Part shown: in pieces, positions 32,601-39,640 of the stretch | Layout of the letters: the number at the start of each line of letters is the position of its first letter | How positions within the stretch are numbered: position 1 is the stretch's first letter | Source of the DNA: Notospermus geniculatus | Taxonomy: Eukaryota; Nemertea; Pilidiophora; Heteronemertea; Lineidae | Direction: 5' to 3' | NCBI GenBank assembly: GCA_002633025.1 | Contig: NMRB01001831.1 | Location: forward strand, 16,108 to 80,107 | Length of the DNA: 64,000 bases | The notes under the pieces: model-generated | The model's database searches: none | Seen by the model: only the letters and a program-made list of their open reading frames with translations | Told to the model about the DNA's origin: nothing | Position numbers and translations under genes: made by a program

Positions 32601-35600
32601 GAACCTTTTACCAGAGACTTGTAAGCGTTCTTTCAGGTAATCGCCTTTTCTACACATCTATCGGCCCCGGCTATCGGCCTCAGAAACTATTTAATGCTAC
32701 ACGTGCTGAGCCATCTGTACGCCCGGTGCCCAGCTGCTCCTTTACTTCCTATCCTGTCGAAAGGGAATGGACTTATACTTTGCGACAAAATGGATTTTTG
32801 CCGAGTCGCGGTTGGCCACAAATATAATCACATCCCAGAGCAACTCAGTGCAAAGCTGATTACGTCTTGTGCTGATGTGATGCCACTACGAACTCAAAGG
32901 AAGATAGGTGTCGTCTTTCTAATATGATTCTGTACAGGTTTTACCCAAAATAAAAGCAAAAAAGCGAAGAGATACGAGGTTTGGGTGGTTTTTTACCTGA
33001 TGTCTCTTCTGGCAAGTAAGACATCACGTGAGAGCCATATGATTACATTATAAAAGCAGGGATAATTTCAGATTTCAGTGAGGATGTTTTTTTAATGGTT
33101 TTGAGCATGCTTAAAAAATCATTGGATCACGTGAAAAAAACCCTGAAAATAACATATCGTCTTATGTTGTAAAAACTACCTTGGCTTTGAAAGTGCTTTT
33201 AAAGCACAGAGAAAGAATTAAAAGCTACATTTCGTGTTTGAGCGAAAGATCAGACACTGTCAGCGATCAGTCGCCGCCATGTTTGACCGCATCACTCCTC
33301 CTAACCGTCATCACCGTTAGGAGCCTGATTACAATTGGTAGATATTTTTCCATTTAACTTTCCGCTGCACTACTTTTCAAGATGGTAACCTTCGAACGAT
33401 GCTAGAGGGTGTTGGTTAAACCTCGTCCCAAGACCCTCTATTGTCAAGATTGGCATCATTGCCGTATTTGTTATTCACTATTACATCTCAGAAACGGAAG
33501 TCAGCACCAAGATTTCGTGCCTCATAAAATAGACTTGAGGAAACCAATATCTTTCCCTCCATGCCTTCCCTCTGTTGCGGTAACAACAAACGTCTGGCCG
33601 CAAGCTCCAAGCCCGCGAAATTAATCACCAGGATTGAGCGACAGTCAATTTTATGGTGAACGATTGAATGATGAGATCAATGGCCCCTTGTAAAGGGAGG
33701 ACCGGTGTCCGTCAGCGCTCCGGGCAGTACCGTGTTTTCATATGGAAGATTGAAATGCGTTGGATCAATGTGTCAATTGCCAGAGCATTTCAGTGACATC
33801 TCATGCAGCTGGGGGAAAAAATATGTAGAAAACATATTGATCAGGTCAGTGGTTCAGATTTCGAAATGCGGCTCGTCAAAAAGTACCGTAATAAAAATCA
33901 GCATTCAAGAAAATGTCCTAATTCAATTGCAGGTGCCAAGAGTTCCTGGTATGGATTGAAAACTGCCTTGACTGAGGTCGGGGGCTGCTGGAAATCCGGT
34001 CAATTTATAGTCCTTCTCATCACTTACAAAAGAAATTCATATGTCATGCATGAAGGGGCGTTCAGACCTGAACCCACTGAGGCGTTTTCACGCCTTCAGC
34101 TGGAAGATCCAGCACTAATAAGTCTTCGCTGACCTCATTCCGCGCACGTATGATGACGTACAGCGGCGCGACTCATGGAACACAAGCCACTTCCTCGACG
34201 ACAACAACAACGACCGCCCAGCGTCCAAATGTTGCAAGTCATCGCTCGCACTTGGCACGCCTAATATTCACCTCAGGCTCAAACAATAACCTAATCAGAC
34301 TCCTTCTTAGTAAAAGATATTCGAAATCTATAGGCTGAACAAGGCATGATTATGATGAAGTGTCAGGTAGGTAGGCCTAACGCTATACATTGTCTCTCAG
34401 TTTCGCCATCCTTCATGGCGGCCATGATGGTCGCTTTACTCGCCGTTCAATTCGGAACGGTTTTTGCTTCAGTTGGTCGAAATGATTTATTTCTGCTGAG
34501 GGATGCTACTTTGAATTGAATAGAATGATTTCAGTAACTGCATTCACTGTGTGTTGCATGGGATGATTACGAATGCTATGAAAAGAAAGGGTCATCTGAA
34601 TCATGAATCGTATCTATAATAGGCCTATATAGCATGTATAGGCCTACGTAAATTGCTAGCTATTGAATTGCAAACGGTTACACCCAACGTTATATCGCAC
34701 CACCCTTCAACCTTTGATGAAATTGACCGGTTTTCTTGGAATTGGGTGTGACCCCGGCGGTCCACTTCATAGGCCAACATGCTTTTATCATTCGTGGGCA
34801 ATTACCGTCTCTCCGGAGGCACTTACCCAATTTTGTCAGAAGGCCTAGGTAGTAGGTAATAGTGCTGGGCGGGCCGTCACGAAACTCCGATAGCACTAAC
34901 AATGCCTAACAGAGAGGTATGCAATGGCTTTTACCATTACAGAATTTCCCTGTTAGGCCCTGTTAGTGCTATCGTAGTTTCGTGGCGGTCGTCCCTGGTG
35001 GAGACTACCTCTGTGGCCCTCCACCGAAATAGTTAAGTATTTTGCTGATGATTTTTTTGTGTTCAGGGTATGTGAGAGGATCGTCAACGCACACACGTGG
35101 TGAGGTGAACTGAAGAGCTGCCACTGAGACGGTCCGCCCCGGTGTATAGGTGACTAACCATGAGATGGGGAAACCTTACGGTGCCAACTCAACCGTCCAT
35201 GACAGTTACAACTGGGGTGGACGTCAATGATGTTGCATGAAGATATAAAGTCCTCATTGAAGACTTGTGGAATCTAACTGGTAGGACGTAAACAGTAGGC
35301 CTACTTTTGTCCTGTACCCCTCCCTTTCAAGATAATACATGATGGAACACCAGTTTTCATGGCCATTGCGAAGGGCAGTTGGAGGGCGAGGCAGTGGTCA
35401 CTGGGATAAAGCATGGTTAGATTCCTTTATGCCACTGGTGTTCCCAGCCCCCTCAAAAGTTGGAGGTTGCAGGCTGTTTTTCACCCCTTTGTGGGCTCAT
35501 GGTGTCCTCCTTACAGCTGATCTGATGAACTTGTGTGGTTTCCGTAGTATAGTAGTCGTCCTGTAATATTTCGACTTGACATTTGTCATTCGTCCCTCCT

Positions 35601-37216
35601 GTACATTTACACACAGTGAGCACATGGTCCCTGGACCATTTCATTTGTCATTCGTTCCTCCCGTACATTTACACCCAGTGAGCACATGGTCCCTGGACCA
35701 TTTCATTTATCATTCGTTCTTCCTGTACATTTACACCCAGTGAGCACATGGATCCTGGACCATTCGGAGGTGGTGTTCATAATTCGAGTAAATGTACATG
35801 AAAAAGACAAAGAGTACCGTCAAAAATTCATAAGCTTATAAATTTTTGGTACCGTATACTCCTATTTTGTACTCATATTTTGGAGTAGTAGCCCGAGATT
35901 ATTGAGGGCCCTGTAGTCTTGTGCTGTGTGGGGTAGGGTTGGTCACAACCATGTTATTTGTTGTGCATGAAGGCGAATAAGACGATGAAATGATGAGCAA
36001 ACAAAACTTCCCGACTCCTCACGTGGGCTGGATGTCTCTGTCTTACTTTTGATGTGCAGTTGAAACTCTTAGAATAATTCGTCAAAAACACAGAAGATTG
36101 GAACTCGAGGAACGTGCACAGAATTTCACTGTTTTCCGCCCAGTCTCTAATTGCAACAGAAAAAACTGGATTTAAGACTAAGGCACCATTTGCCTGGAGA
36201 TTCCAACCTCTTTGAGTTTCTACGGCAATTAAGCCTGCTCTTTGAACATCCTTAAGGACAACAACAGAGTGATGCTTTTCTGGAGAGATCAAATGCGTAG
36301 TATTATTAGTCACCAATTTAGAATGAGGCGCATTAGGGGCGTGATCCGCTTTACGTTTCGTCCTCAAAGGAGCCTCGTGGTAGCTAAGTGGTTGGTAGGG
36401 ATCAGCGAATTAGGGGATGGGGTCCAGTGGGTCCAATATGCTGTCAAAACTAACCTCATCGTGAATCTGCGGTTATGGAGACAGTCTGGACAAATGGACA
36501 CCCATGACAATTGTGGATTTCGAATGTAACAGGCCAAACGTATATATACCTTCCGAAAGAACAAGATACATGACTTCTGTAATTAGAAAATTTGGGAAAA
36601 AATACCGAAGTCTGTAACCTGGGGAAGTCAATTTGTACGCATTGTTGCATTAGGCCTGGTTTCGTTGCTTCAAAAAGAGTGGACCTTTCACCCGGGCCTT
36701 TCAGCTTTCGAATTGTCCGAATTTTGAGAAGAATACAGAAAAGAAGGCAGATTCCTCCTGTGTCAGTAACCACGGGCCATATTCATAAAACCCTGCTAGC
36801 TTAGTTGGTTGCTAGTTGTGTACATCGGCCTGTACAAATTTAGAGACAATCTCCAGTGAACAGTTCAGGAGTTACTGGACTTTGAGCTTTGGTTTTGGCC
36901 AGCTGGTGGCCAACCCAAGAATCGAATCGGACCGAAACCTGGTGTCATAGGTCATCTGACATAGGGGTATACATGGGGTTTATGAATATGGGCCCAGGCG
37001 TCTTGACCAGCTAGTTTTGGGCGACAGGCTCGCCTCTGCGAAGATGATGATTTAGGTGGGTGTTTCTCTCAAGTTGTTTACCTACCTCCAAAACCAGGTC
37101 TGAGCTTATTGTCATATCCATCTAATAATGTGTCGAGAATCTTGGATATATTCCGTATCACTGTGTCTTTATCGTCTTTGGGTCGGGTGATATTTTTGTA
37201 GGCACAGGTGACTTGT
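17404..37216 (-). CDS. Cys-loop ligand-gated ion channel subunit, GABA-A alpha/GRD type (partial, 7 exons)
   Basis: Exons 37216-37086, 30265-30198, 24209-23989, 23835-23753, 23165-23025, 18232-18080 and 17636-17404 join in frame into 343 residues. Seen in order: an N-terminal helix region with glycosylation sites NIT and [17 protein letters not shown], the loop A block [13 protein letters not shown], the Cys-loop C147-C161 with 13 residues between, loop [16 protein letters not shown] (alpha-like, no beta-type Glu), loop C FDLTDYP, M1 (about 232-253), M2 (about 261-281, ITTVLTLTT) and M3 (about 290-312). A run of acidic residues follows (about 330-343). The family forms pentameric neurotransmitter-gated channels in the plasma membrane. 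The residues before M2 are ADR instead of the PAR of GABA and glycine anion channels, as I recall for insect GRD. The signal peptide and M4 exons were not found. GRD-like versus alpha-like is my best placement from motifs; glycine-receptor identity is less likely. Confidence 0.93.
17650..18079 (-). repeat. 55-bp tandem array copying exon end plus 5' splice site
   Basis: The 443-bp intron between the two receptor exons is almost all tandem repeat. On the - strand each unit reads GCTGACAGAATCGGACTGG followed by GTAAGTCGATTGTATAC, so it reproduces the last bases of the M1 exon and the start of its intron. Splice-site copies (+ strand position of the word CTTACC/CTTGCC) are at 17685, 17740, 17795, 17855, 17910, 17965 and 18020; the authentic site is at 18075. 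Spacing is 55 bp except one of 60. Five copies have GTAAGT and two GCAAGT. Confidence 0.95.
18080..18232 (-). CDS. Receptor exon, 153 bp: pre-M1, M1 and start of M2
   Basis: Acceptor CCTCTTCCAG, donor CTGG|gtaagt at 18080/18079. Encodes [19 protein letters not shown], the M1 helix with [19 protein letters not shown], and [12 protein letters not shown]. Asp261 and Arg262 are the -1' and 0' pore positions. The final 20 or so bases and the donor are copied seven times in the downstream intron. Confidence 0.95.
18233..18474. other. Intron sequence with a tRNA B-box-like word
   Basis: No exon. GGGTTCGTATCCC near 18447 resembles a tRNA B box, so 18400-18474 may be a SINE fragment. Confidence 0.35.
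18475..18565. repeat. Perfect-armed hairpin
   Basis: CATCCTGAGAACATCAGGGG is mirrored by CCCCTGATGTTCTCAGGATG, with arm extension CTTAGC/GCTAAG. Palindromic element about 91 bp long inside the receptor intron. Confidence 0.7.
19164..19255 (+). promoter_or_regulatory. CCAAT-box/TTACTCAGTAAC module, copy 1
   Basis: GGGAACCAATCATAGCACTT, the palindrome GTTACTCAGTAAC and CTGATTGG lie within 60 bp, then GGTCAGGGCGAGG. An inverted copy lies at 22700-22789. The two CCAAT boxes face each other. Whether this is regulatory or a transposon end is undecided. Confidence 0.4.
20694..21093 (+). CDS. Small basic ten-cysteine secreted-type peptide, 2 exons, nested in receptor intron
   Basis: Proposed exons 20694-20756 and 20842-21093: donor CAACAG|gtgagt, acceptor TCATTTTCCAG, phase 0, 104 residues. 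An in-frame TAG lies 18 bases before the ATG. Residues 1-21 are polar, 22-36 ([15 protein letters not shown]) are a hydrophobic signal or anchor, and 42-104 are the putative mature part. That part has ten cysteines (47, 52, 59, 68, 72, 80, 86, 91, 98, 102), 14 Lys/Arg and a single acidic residue. The stop is TAA; AATAAA follows 31 bases later. No family is recognised. Charge and cysteine density resemble host-defence peptides, but that is inference. It lies on the strand opposite the receptor gene, within the intron 18233-23024. Confidence 0.6.
21124..21129 (+). terminator. Poly(A) signal AATAAA
   Basis: AATAAA 31 bases after the stop of the cysteine-rich peptide frame, in TAATAAACTAATC. Supports the 3' end of that small gene. 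Confidence 0.55.
21152..21231. repeat. Stem-loop with 22-bp near-perfect stem
   Basis: CACATAGGTATTCATTGGAA(AG) pairs with (CT)TTCAAATGAATACCTATGTG with a single mismatch around a 13-base loop. The stem extends after a short internal loop through GAAACCC/GGGTTTTC. Short palindromic transposon or pre-miRNA-like hairpin. Confidence 0.6.
21240..22699. other. Receptor intron, no recognised gene
   Basis: Nothing recognised beyond short chance frames on both strands. Confidence 0.5.
22700..22789 (-). promoter_or_regulatory. CCAAT-box/TTACTCAGTAAC module, inverted copy 2
   Basis: The reverse complement reads GCGGGAACCAATCAGAG, CGTTACTCAGTAACG and GGTCAGGGTTAGAGG, in the same order as the copy at 19164-19255. 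The pair is inverted and brackets the cysteine-rich peptide gene. A 27-bp direct repeat (AGTCAGAGGGTCACCAATGC) lies just downstream near 22936 and 22979. Confidence 0.4.
23025..23165 (-). CDS. Receptor exon, 141 bp: loops B, F and C
   Basis: Acceptor TGTACATTTCAG, donor GAAAAAG|gtaaga. Encodes [36 protein letters not shown] and [13 protein letters not shown] and NFT are possible glycosylation sequons. Confidence 0.95.
23560..23660 (-). repeat. Single copy of the GACCCC-GGGGTC hairpin repeat
   Basis: The reverse complement contains GTGCCTGAGGAAGACCCC, a GG turn, GGGGTCGAAAATTCGC and then CTTCCATTTTGTGTG-type flank. Shares GCCTGAGGAAGACC and GGGGTCGAAAATT with the arrays at 13302 and 29990. 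Confidence 0.6.
23753..23835 (-). CDS. Receptor exon, 83 bp: Cys-loop
   Basis: Acceptor ATTTTTCAG, donor AGCT|gtaagt. Encodes [20 protein letters not shown] and CPLIFGS: the signature disulphide loop with 13 residues between cysteines and the FPxD motif. Confidence 0.96.
23989..24209 (-). CDS. Receptor exon, 221 bp: ligand-face loops D, A and E
   Basis: Acceptor CTTCCTCCAG, donor TATGAG|gtcggt. Encodes [19 protein letters not shown] (loop D), [17 protein letters not shown] (loop A) and [17 protein letters not shown] (loop E). In loop A, Gln follows PDTFF where diazepam-sensitive vertebrate alpha subunits have His. Confidence 0.95.
24285..24450. repeat. Five-copy about 33-bp repeat with CRE-like ACGTCATCAAAG cores
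   Basis: Consecutive units contain TTACGTCATCAAA (24294), TGCGTCATCAAAG, TTACGTCATCAAAG, TTACGTCATCAAAGG and TTCGTCATCAAAGG, alternating with GTATTTCGCGGA. The array starts 80 bp upstream of the 221-bp receptor exon, in its intron. Three units carry TTACGTCA, a CREB/ATF-type half site variant. Confidence 0.7.
24506..24598 (+). CDS. Short open frame at AAGATGGCGG start (doubtful)
   Basis: ATG at 24506 in the context TAAAGATGGCGG reads 30 residues ([18 protein letters not shown]...) to a stop. The start context resembles YY1-overlapping first exons of animal genes, and CTGCCC|gtagat could be a donor. No downstream exon found. Confidence 0.15.
   Translation: MAVSEAIICLLPVDFTHQVRHTIGASIEQC
24599..25904. 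other. Receptor intron, no recognised gene
   Basis: AT-rich intron sequence; no repeat structure or coding frame recognised. Confidence 0.5.
25905..26035 (-). repeat. Dispersed repeat, uninterrupted copy
   Basis: The reverse complement reads GGCAGCAAAGTTCTAGCG, GAAAATTCTC..GATTGGTGC, CATTGAATTGGACCGTAGTG, then ACACCTATTGGTCAACTGAC and TGACAGCTCC. The copy at 51750-52008 is the same sequence but interrupted by a MITE at ACACCTA|TTGG. Confidence 0.75.
26104..26268 (+). CDS. Short open frame with good start context (doubtful)
   Basis: ATG in ACCAAAATGGCG reads 54 residues ([20 protein letters not shown]...) to TGA at 26266-26268. The hydrophobic stretch [11 protein letters not shown] might be a helix. 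No family recognised and no splicing partner seen. Confidence 0.15.
   Translation: MACSASQMNRIAAELIFSFLAINLKSSPNSSLFHLTRFRDVASAMMNEVAVPDG
26440..26660 (-). pseudogene. Diverged copy of the 27.0-27.3 kb open-frame sequence
   Basis: The strand complement contains a counterpart of CGGAGCCTACTTGAT (here CGGTGCCTACTTGAT) and TGGCTTCCGACC..CA.TATCG, which align with TGGTTTCCGATC..CAGTGTCG in the frame at 27010. The reading frame is not kept through the copy. Confidence 0.35.
26873..26928. repeat. GC-rich hairpin
   Basis: GGTGCCAACACGGCGCC pairs with GCGCCGTGCCGACACC (one or two mismatches), with an inner GATGC/GCATC stem. GC content is well above the surroundings. Confidence 0.6.
27010..27297 (-). 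CDS. Unrecognised 95-codon open frame
   Basis: Reads ...[31 protein letters not shown], then [20 protein letters not shown] and ends [10 protein letters not shown]. One base (27178) is N. Composition is protein-like (balanced charges, DDD/LAETLL helix), and a diverged second copy occurs at 26.44-26.66 kb, so it is likely part of a repeated element or a gene-derived fragment. It lies on the same strand as, and in an intron of, the receptor gene; no matching splice phases were tested. Function unknown. Confidence 0.3.
   Translation of the reverse strand: MPKWSEVFGAYLIRRFDLTEDRVILLLKPQRSWFPIEQCXERIVDDTPVEVSASLWSMADDDLAETLLGKQIPSVDIVDNISMLGITADCWFILD
28039..28191 (+). CDS. Candidate first exon: YY1-type start and hydrophobic 49-codon frame
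   Basis: CCAAGATGGCGGGG at 28037-28050 has the YY1 core AAGATGGCGG overlapping the ATG (28042). The frame reads [20 protein letters not shown], then [13 protein letters not shown], and stops at 28189-28191. Residues 11-29 form a possible membrane segment. It could be a first exon, but no firm GT donor follows TYTPT. Function unknown. Confidence 0.3.
   Translation, partial: KMAGRGVETLNTLIFLCVFSWYFVLGGFLTYTPTVSIFCCRLSANPLVSC
28553..28611 (+). CDS. Candidate first coding exon beside a TCTCGCGAGA element
   Basis: ATATGGCGGGGG starts a 59-bp frame [20 protein letters not shown] that ends exactly at GTCAG|gtattt. The palindrome TCTCGCGAGA lies inside it at 28584-28593. No second exon was identified; the frame at 28722 is a possible but untested continuation. 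Confidence 0.25.
28584..28593. promoter_or_regulatory. TCTCGCGAGA core promoter element
   Basis: Exact match to the CGCG element bound by BANP in animal CpG-island promoters. With the YY1-like site at 28039 and CpG-rich words around (GGCGGG, GCCGCGGGC at 28730) it suggests a housekeeping-type promoter inside the receptor intron. Confidence 0.4.
28722..28952 (+). CDS. Unrecognised open frame, 76 codons
   Basis: Starts in GACATGGACGCCGCGGGC and reads [20 protein letters not shown]..., ending with [14 protein letters not shown] before the stop. The four-cysteine cluster could suggest metal binding but is too short to call. CpG content is raised at its start. Confidence 0.2.
   Translation: MDAAGNHQSIHSILNERRGYLRPTAAKITCTASGRRGICQMSQKYAHLTANAIVFCHVCHRPYARRDECVKNVPKR
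28953..29702. other. Receptor intron, no recognised gene
   Basis: No supported feature. Segment 29246-29275 (CGACCGCGCAGCGCCGCCCTGT) resembles 15364-15385 (CGACCGGTCGCAGCGCCACC), a hint of a dispersed repeat. Confidence 0.4.
29703..29914. repeat. Two-copy tandem duplication (about 105-110 bp)
   Basis: TGTTCGCTTGATTCTGAAAT, CCACGGTGTTCCC, CCAGTGTTCCCCTCATTG and TGGGGGACACTATGA are repeated as GTTCGCTTGGTTCTGAAAT, CCACGTTGTCGCC, CTCAGTGTTTCCCTTCATTG and TGGGGGACATCGTGA. The motif CAGTGTTTCCC also links it to the GGTGTAAC MITE family. Confidence 0.6.
29990..30090 (-). repeat. Single copy of the GACCCC-GGGGTC hairpin repeat
   Basis: The complement reads GCCTGAGGAAGACCCCGATT, GGGGTCGAAAATTTGC and GGAGACGACTTATG. 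It shares GACACACAAAATGGTA (forward) with the 23.56-kb copy, and GGAGACGACTT with the 13.3-kb array. Confidence 0.65.
30198..30265 (-). CDS. Receptor exon, 68 bp: first beta strands
   Basis: Acceptor TTTTTCAG, donor GATGTG|gtgagt. Encodes [20 protein letters not shown] plus DV. The length of 68 bp is the same as the equivalent vertebrate GABA-A subunit exon, as far as I recall that architecture. Confidence 0.93.
30377..30557 (+). mobile_element. MITE of the GGTGTAAC family, copy 2
   Basis: Begins GCCGGTGTTATATCTGCCAG and ends CAAAAACGTACACCGG. Internal AGATCGACATGTTTCTCTGG and GACAATAGTAGGGGAACACT match copy 1 at 16261. Confidence 0.7.
30558..30947. other. Receptor intron, no recognised gene
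   Basis: Nothing recognised. Confidence 0.5.
30948..31257. repeat. Purine-rich GAGAAC/GAAAGAG microsatellite running into a gap (31013-31257 N)
   Basis: Repeats of GAACGAGAAAGAG and ACGAGAACGAG fill 30948-31012 and end at 245 N. Open frames across it (alternating Arg-Ser or Phe-Ser on the - strand) are repeat artefacts. Confidence 0.85.
31690..31795 (-). repeat. tRNA-derived SINE head
   Basis: On the complement GTGGGCCTAGTGGAAGCGG (A-box-like) is followed 40 bases later by TTGGTTCAATTCCAAGC (B-box-like), then CGACTCACTCTTCAGGTGAC. Box spacing fits a tRNA-like promoter, but no cloverleaf with a plausible acceptor stem forms, so SINE rather than tRNA gene. Confidence 0.5.
31796..34866. other. 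Receptor intron, no recognised gene
   Basis: About 3 kb of intron without recognised features; open frames are short and not protein-like. AT-rich around 32990-33240. Confidence 0.5.
34867..34995. mobile_element. Palindromic MITE, CACGAAACTCCGATAG family
   Basis: Left arm CACGAAACTCCGATAGCACT continues AACAATGCCTAACAG; the right arm mirrors it (CTGTTAGGCCCTGTTAGTGC, TATCGTAGTTTCGTG). Ends GGGCGGGCCG/CGGTCGTCCC. Structurally like the element at 39951. Confidence 0.7.
35578..35766. repeat. Three 62-bp tandem units
   Basis: Each unit contains CATTTGTCATTCGT, CCTGTACATTTACACCCAGT and GAGCACATGG(T/A)(C)CCTGGACC. Copies start near 35578, 35641 and 35703. Confidence 0.85.
35954..36367 (-). CDS. 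Unrecognised 137-codon open frame (doubtful)
   Basis: Reads [20 protein letters not shown]..., with the segment [17 protein letters not shown] and ending ...VLFAFMHNK. No known domain recognised, no splice partner tested. Length is not far above chance for this base composition. Confidence 0.15.
   Translation of the reverse strand: MRTKRKADHAPNAPHSKLVTNNTTHLISPEKHHSVVVLKDVQRAGLIAVETQRGWNLQANGALVLNPVFSVAIRDWAENSEILCTFLEFQSSVFLTNYSKSFNCTSKVRQRHPAHVRSREVLFAHHFIVLFAFMHNK
36774..36996. mobile_element. MITE with GGGCCATATTCATAAA ends
   Basis: Left GGGCCATATTCATAAAACCC; right GGGGTTTATGAATATGGGCC. Same end type as the elements at 48554 and 52937. Lies just downstream of the receptor exon 37216-37086 in its intron. 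Confidence 0.75.
37086..37216 (-). CDS. Receptor exon: N-terminal extracellular region
   Basis: Acceptor CTGTTTTTCAG before 37216; donor GGAG|gtaggt after 37086. Encodes [32 protein letters not shown] and [13 protein letters not shown] and NIS are N-glycosylation sequons. 131 bp, ending after one base of a Gly codon. The preceding signal-peptide exon was not located upstream. Confidence 0.9.
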
Positions 37217-37914
37217 CTGAAAAACAGAAATCAAGGGACAACTTTAGTGTGGAACTATCACTGACATATCACCGACAGGCATAATGTGATTGTGGGGCTT
37301 AGCGCTTTCTACCATGTCTACTCAGGATCCTCTAGGATCTTTGTTTGTGCCCTGACCATTGTACAAAAATGCCTTGTAAATTTGTGTTGTGTTGGTCAAA
37401 TAAATCATCATATCATACAGCCGCAAAGTGCTTCACTCTCCCTGCAGTCTCTCCAGGAACCTTTCTGGGGAACTCGAGGAGGAGCAGCTAATCCAGCGCT
37501 TACTCGATGCTTTCAGAGACAGTTGAGAGCACCGAGCGACAACTTGTCTTTCGGTTACGAGTCCGCCGCCGCCGCGCTTCCTATGGCAAATAAGCCAAGG
37601 AAGCCAGATATGGACCCCGTCGCCGATGGCCAAATATAGTCCCATTATGCCTCGTTAACATCAGCCCCTGACTCCTTAATGCCACGAGGGTCACTTTTGA
37701 GCCATTTTGGTCCGGGAATTCTGACACGACTGCTTTGATGATGCAATGACTGGCCTAAAGTGTGTTGAATGAGACTTTTTTTTGCTGAAACACTGTGGTC
37801 TGGATATGACAGGGTTTCCTTCACATGCTCGATAACTTTGTATCCCTGGAGTGACCGACCAGTCACACGTAATTGGTAACTTTTGGGGGTTTCGTGTGGC
37901 AGAAGTAATGCCCA
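37217..37914. other. No recognised gene; would contain the upstream receptor intron
   Basis: No signal-peptide exon of the receptor was recognised here on the - strand. Confidence 0.45.
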
Positions 37915-38165
37915 AGGTCTATGGCCTGTGCCTAGAATATTATGGATAAACAGCCCAAGGTCTAGAATATCATGGATAAACAGCAAGGGCTATGGCCTGT
38001 GCCTAGAATATTATGGATAAACAGCAAGGTCTATGGCCTGTGTCTAGAATATTATGGATAAACAGCCCAAGGTCTATGGTCTATGCCTAGAATATTATGG
38101 ATAAACAGCAAGGTCTACGGCCTGTGCCTAGAATATCATGGATCCCAAGGTCTATAGCCTGTGCC
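37915..38165. repeat. About 40-45 bp minisatellite, six imperfect copies
   Basis: Unit words: AAGGTCTATGGCCTGTGCC, TAGAATATTATGGATAAACA and GCAAGG or GCCCAAGG. Copy lengths vary through loss of the GCCTGTGCC block. Confidence 0.85.
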
Positions 38166-39640
38166 TGGAAAAGGAGTGGGCCTATAGGCTTATACAAAAC
38201 TATGTGATATGCCAGACCGTCAGGTAGGCCTAGGTCTCGAAAAAAGCACGAAACAACATTAGCCACATGGTGTTGAATGGGAAAACAGGATATCTTGATG
38301 TCCTGAAATTTAGGACATAAAAAGACATGAAGTTTAGTTTCAATGAACACATTTTCTTTTCGGTTTTTTTCATGGGATACCTACTTGGTACCCGCACGTT
38401 TCGGCATTGTTTGATAAAATGCCGGCCCCACTATTCATGGCTTGTTCATTTGCTGCCCACATGCCTTTATTTCATCATTCATCAAGAAACATTGATTTCC
38501 CAAACTGGTCCATACGACCCGACGTTTATCGAATCCGGTGAATGTCAAATACAGCCAACACGAAGGATTCCCTGTCGTCTGTTGGATCGGTAAATTAGTT
38601 TAAGTTGGTTGATTGGCGGGTCCAGACGATGTTTCAATACAACGTTTCCCTTTGATAGGTGGATTAAGAGGCCGGGCAATATTCAACGACATGAGTAAAG
38701 ACTGGACAACAGTCTGTGAAGAATGGTATAAAAGGTTCTTCACTGACGTCACACGGTCATTTGACTGCAAAGAGTCGGCCATGTTGGCCGTCAAAATGGC
38801 CGGCGACGACTTCGAAACTGTCATGTCGTGACATTTTGACGACACCATCTGGGTCACGATCTGTTTCAGCTATATGCTTATACTGCTACGAATTGTCCGG
38901 TTTCTCAATTTCCGCGGTTTTGCTGCCAATCAAACCCTTTTCAACAAAAGATAGGGCTTGACTTCTGCAGGCAGACAAATGTAAACAGAATGTAACGAAG
39001 TTTCCTTTGTTGGTATGACTCGAACAAAATATGAAAACTGTTTTACCGAAGTTTTCTTGAAATCGAATACTGTCCTTTTTGCTGTCGGCAAATGGTATCG
39101 TTGCTTTACTTTTGAACGGACTATACTGTGATTACTGTTGGGGTGTTCTTTGCATTAGTTGATTTCGTTTGCCGACAACTATGCGAACTGTAGACATCCA
39201 TTTCTCAAGGAGTTTGCACACGCCTGTGCTCACGTTTTTCTGCTGTCGACGACAGTAGCACTTGATGTAAACTTCCTAGTAGCTCAATATTTTGACATAC
39301 ATGTACATGTACATGTACATGTGTTATATCATGGTAGACTACTAGAGGAACTGAAACTGGTGTTATTGACGTAAGCGATTCAATGAGATTGGATGATGTT
39401 TTTTCGTTAAGTTATTAGTTTGTTCACCTGACAATTGGAAAATAGCAAAATTAATAATCCATCAAAAAAGTCCCATTTGTTGTTGTGGTCTGAGCAAATT
39501 CTGTCACTGCTTTGATTATAAAACGTTAACAATTATCAGAGAAATGCAAGGCAGAAATAAACACAGTAAATCAGGAGATTATTAGCTTTCAGTTATGACA
39601 GATTATTCATGAGCGCAGTAGGGCAAATTCCCAGCCTAGA
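38166..39640. other. No recognised gene
   Basis: Only a short ACATGT microsatellite (39297-39322) stands out. The frame at 38613-38831 (+) has no recognisable domain. Confidence 0.5.

Noticed and set aside
39297-39322. ACATGT repeat as a regulatory element
   Set aside because: Simple microsatellite of a word that is common throughout the window.
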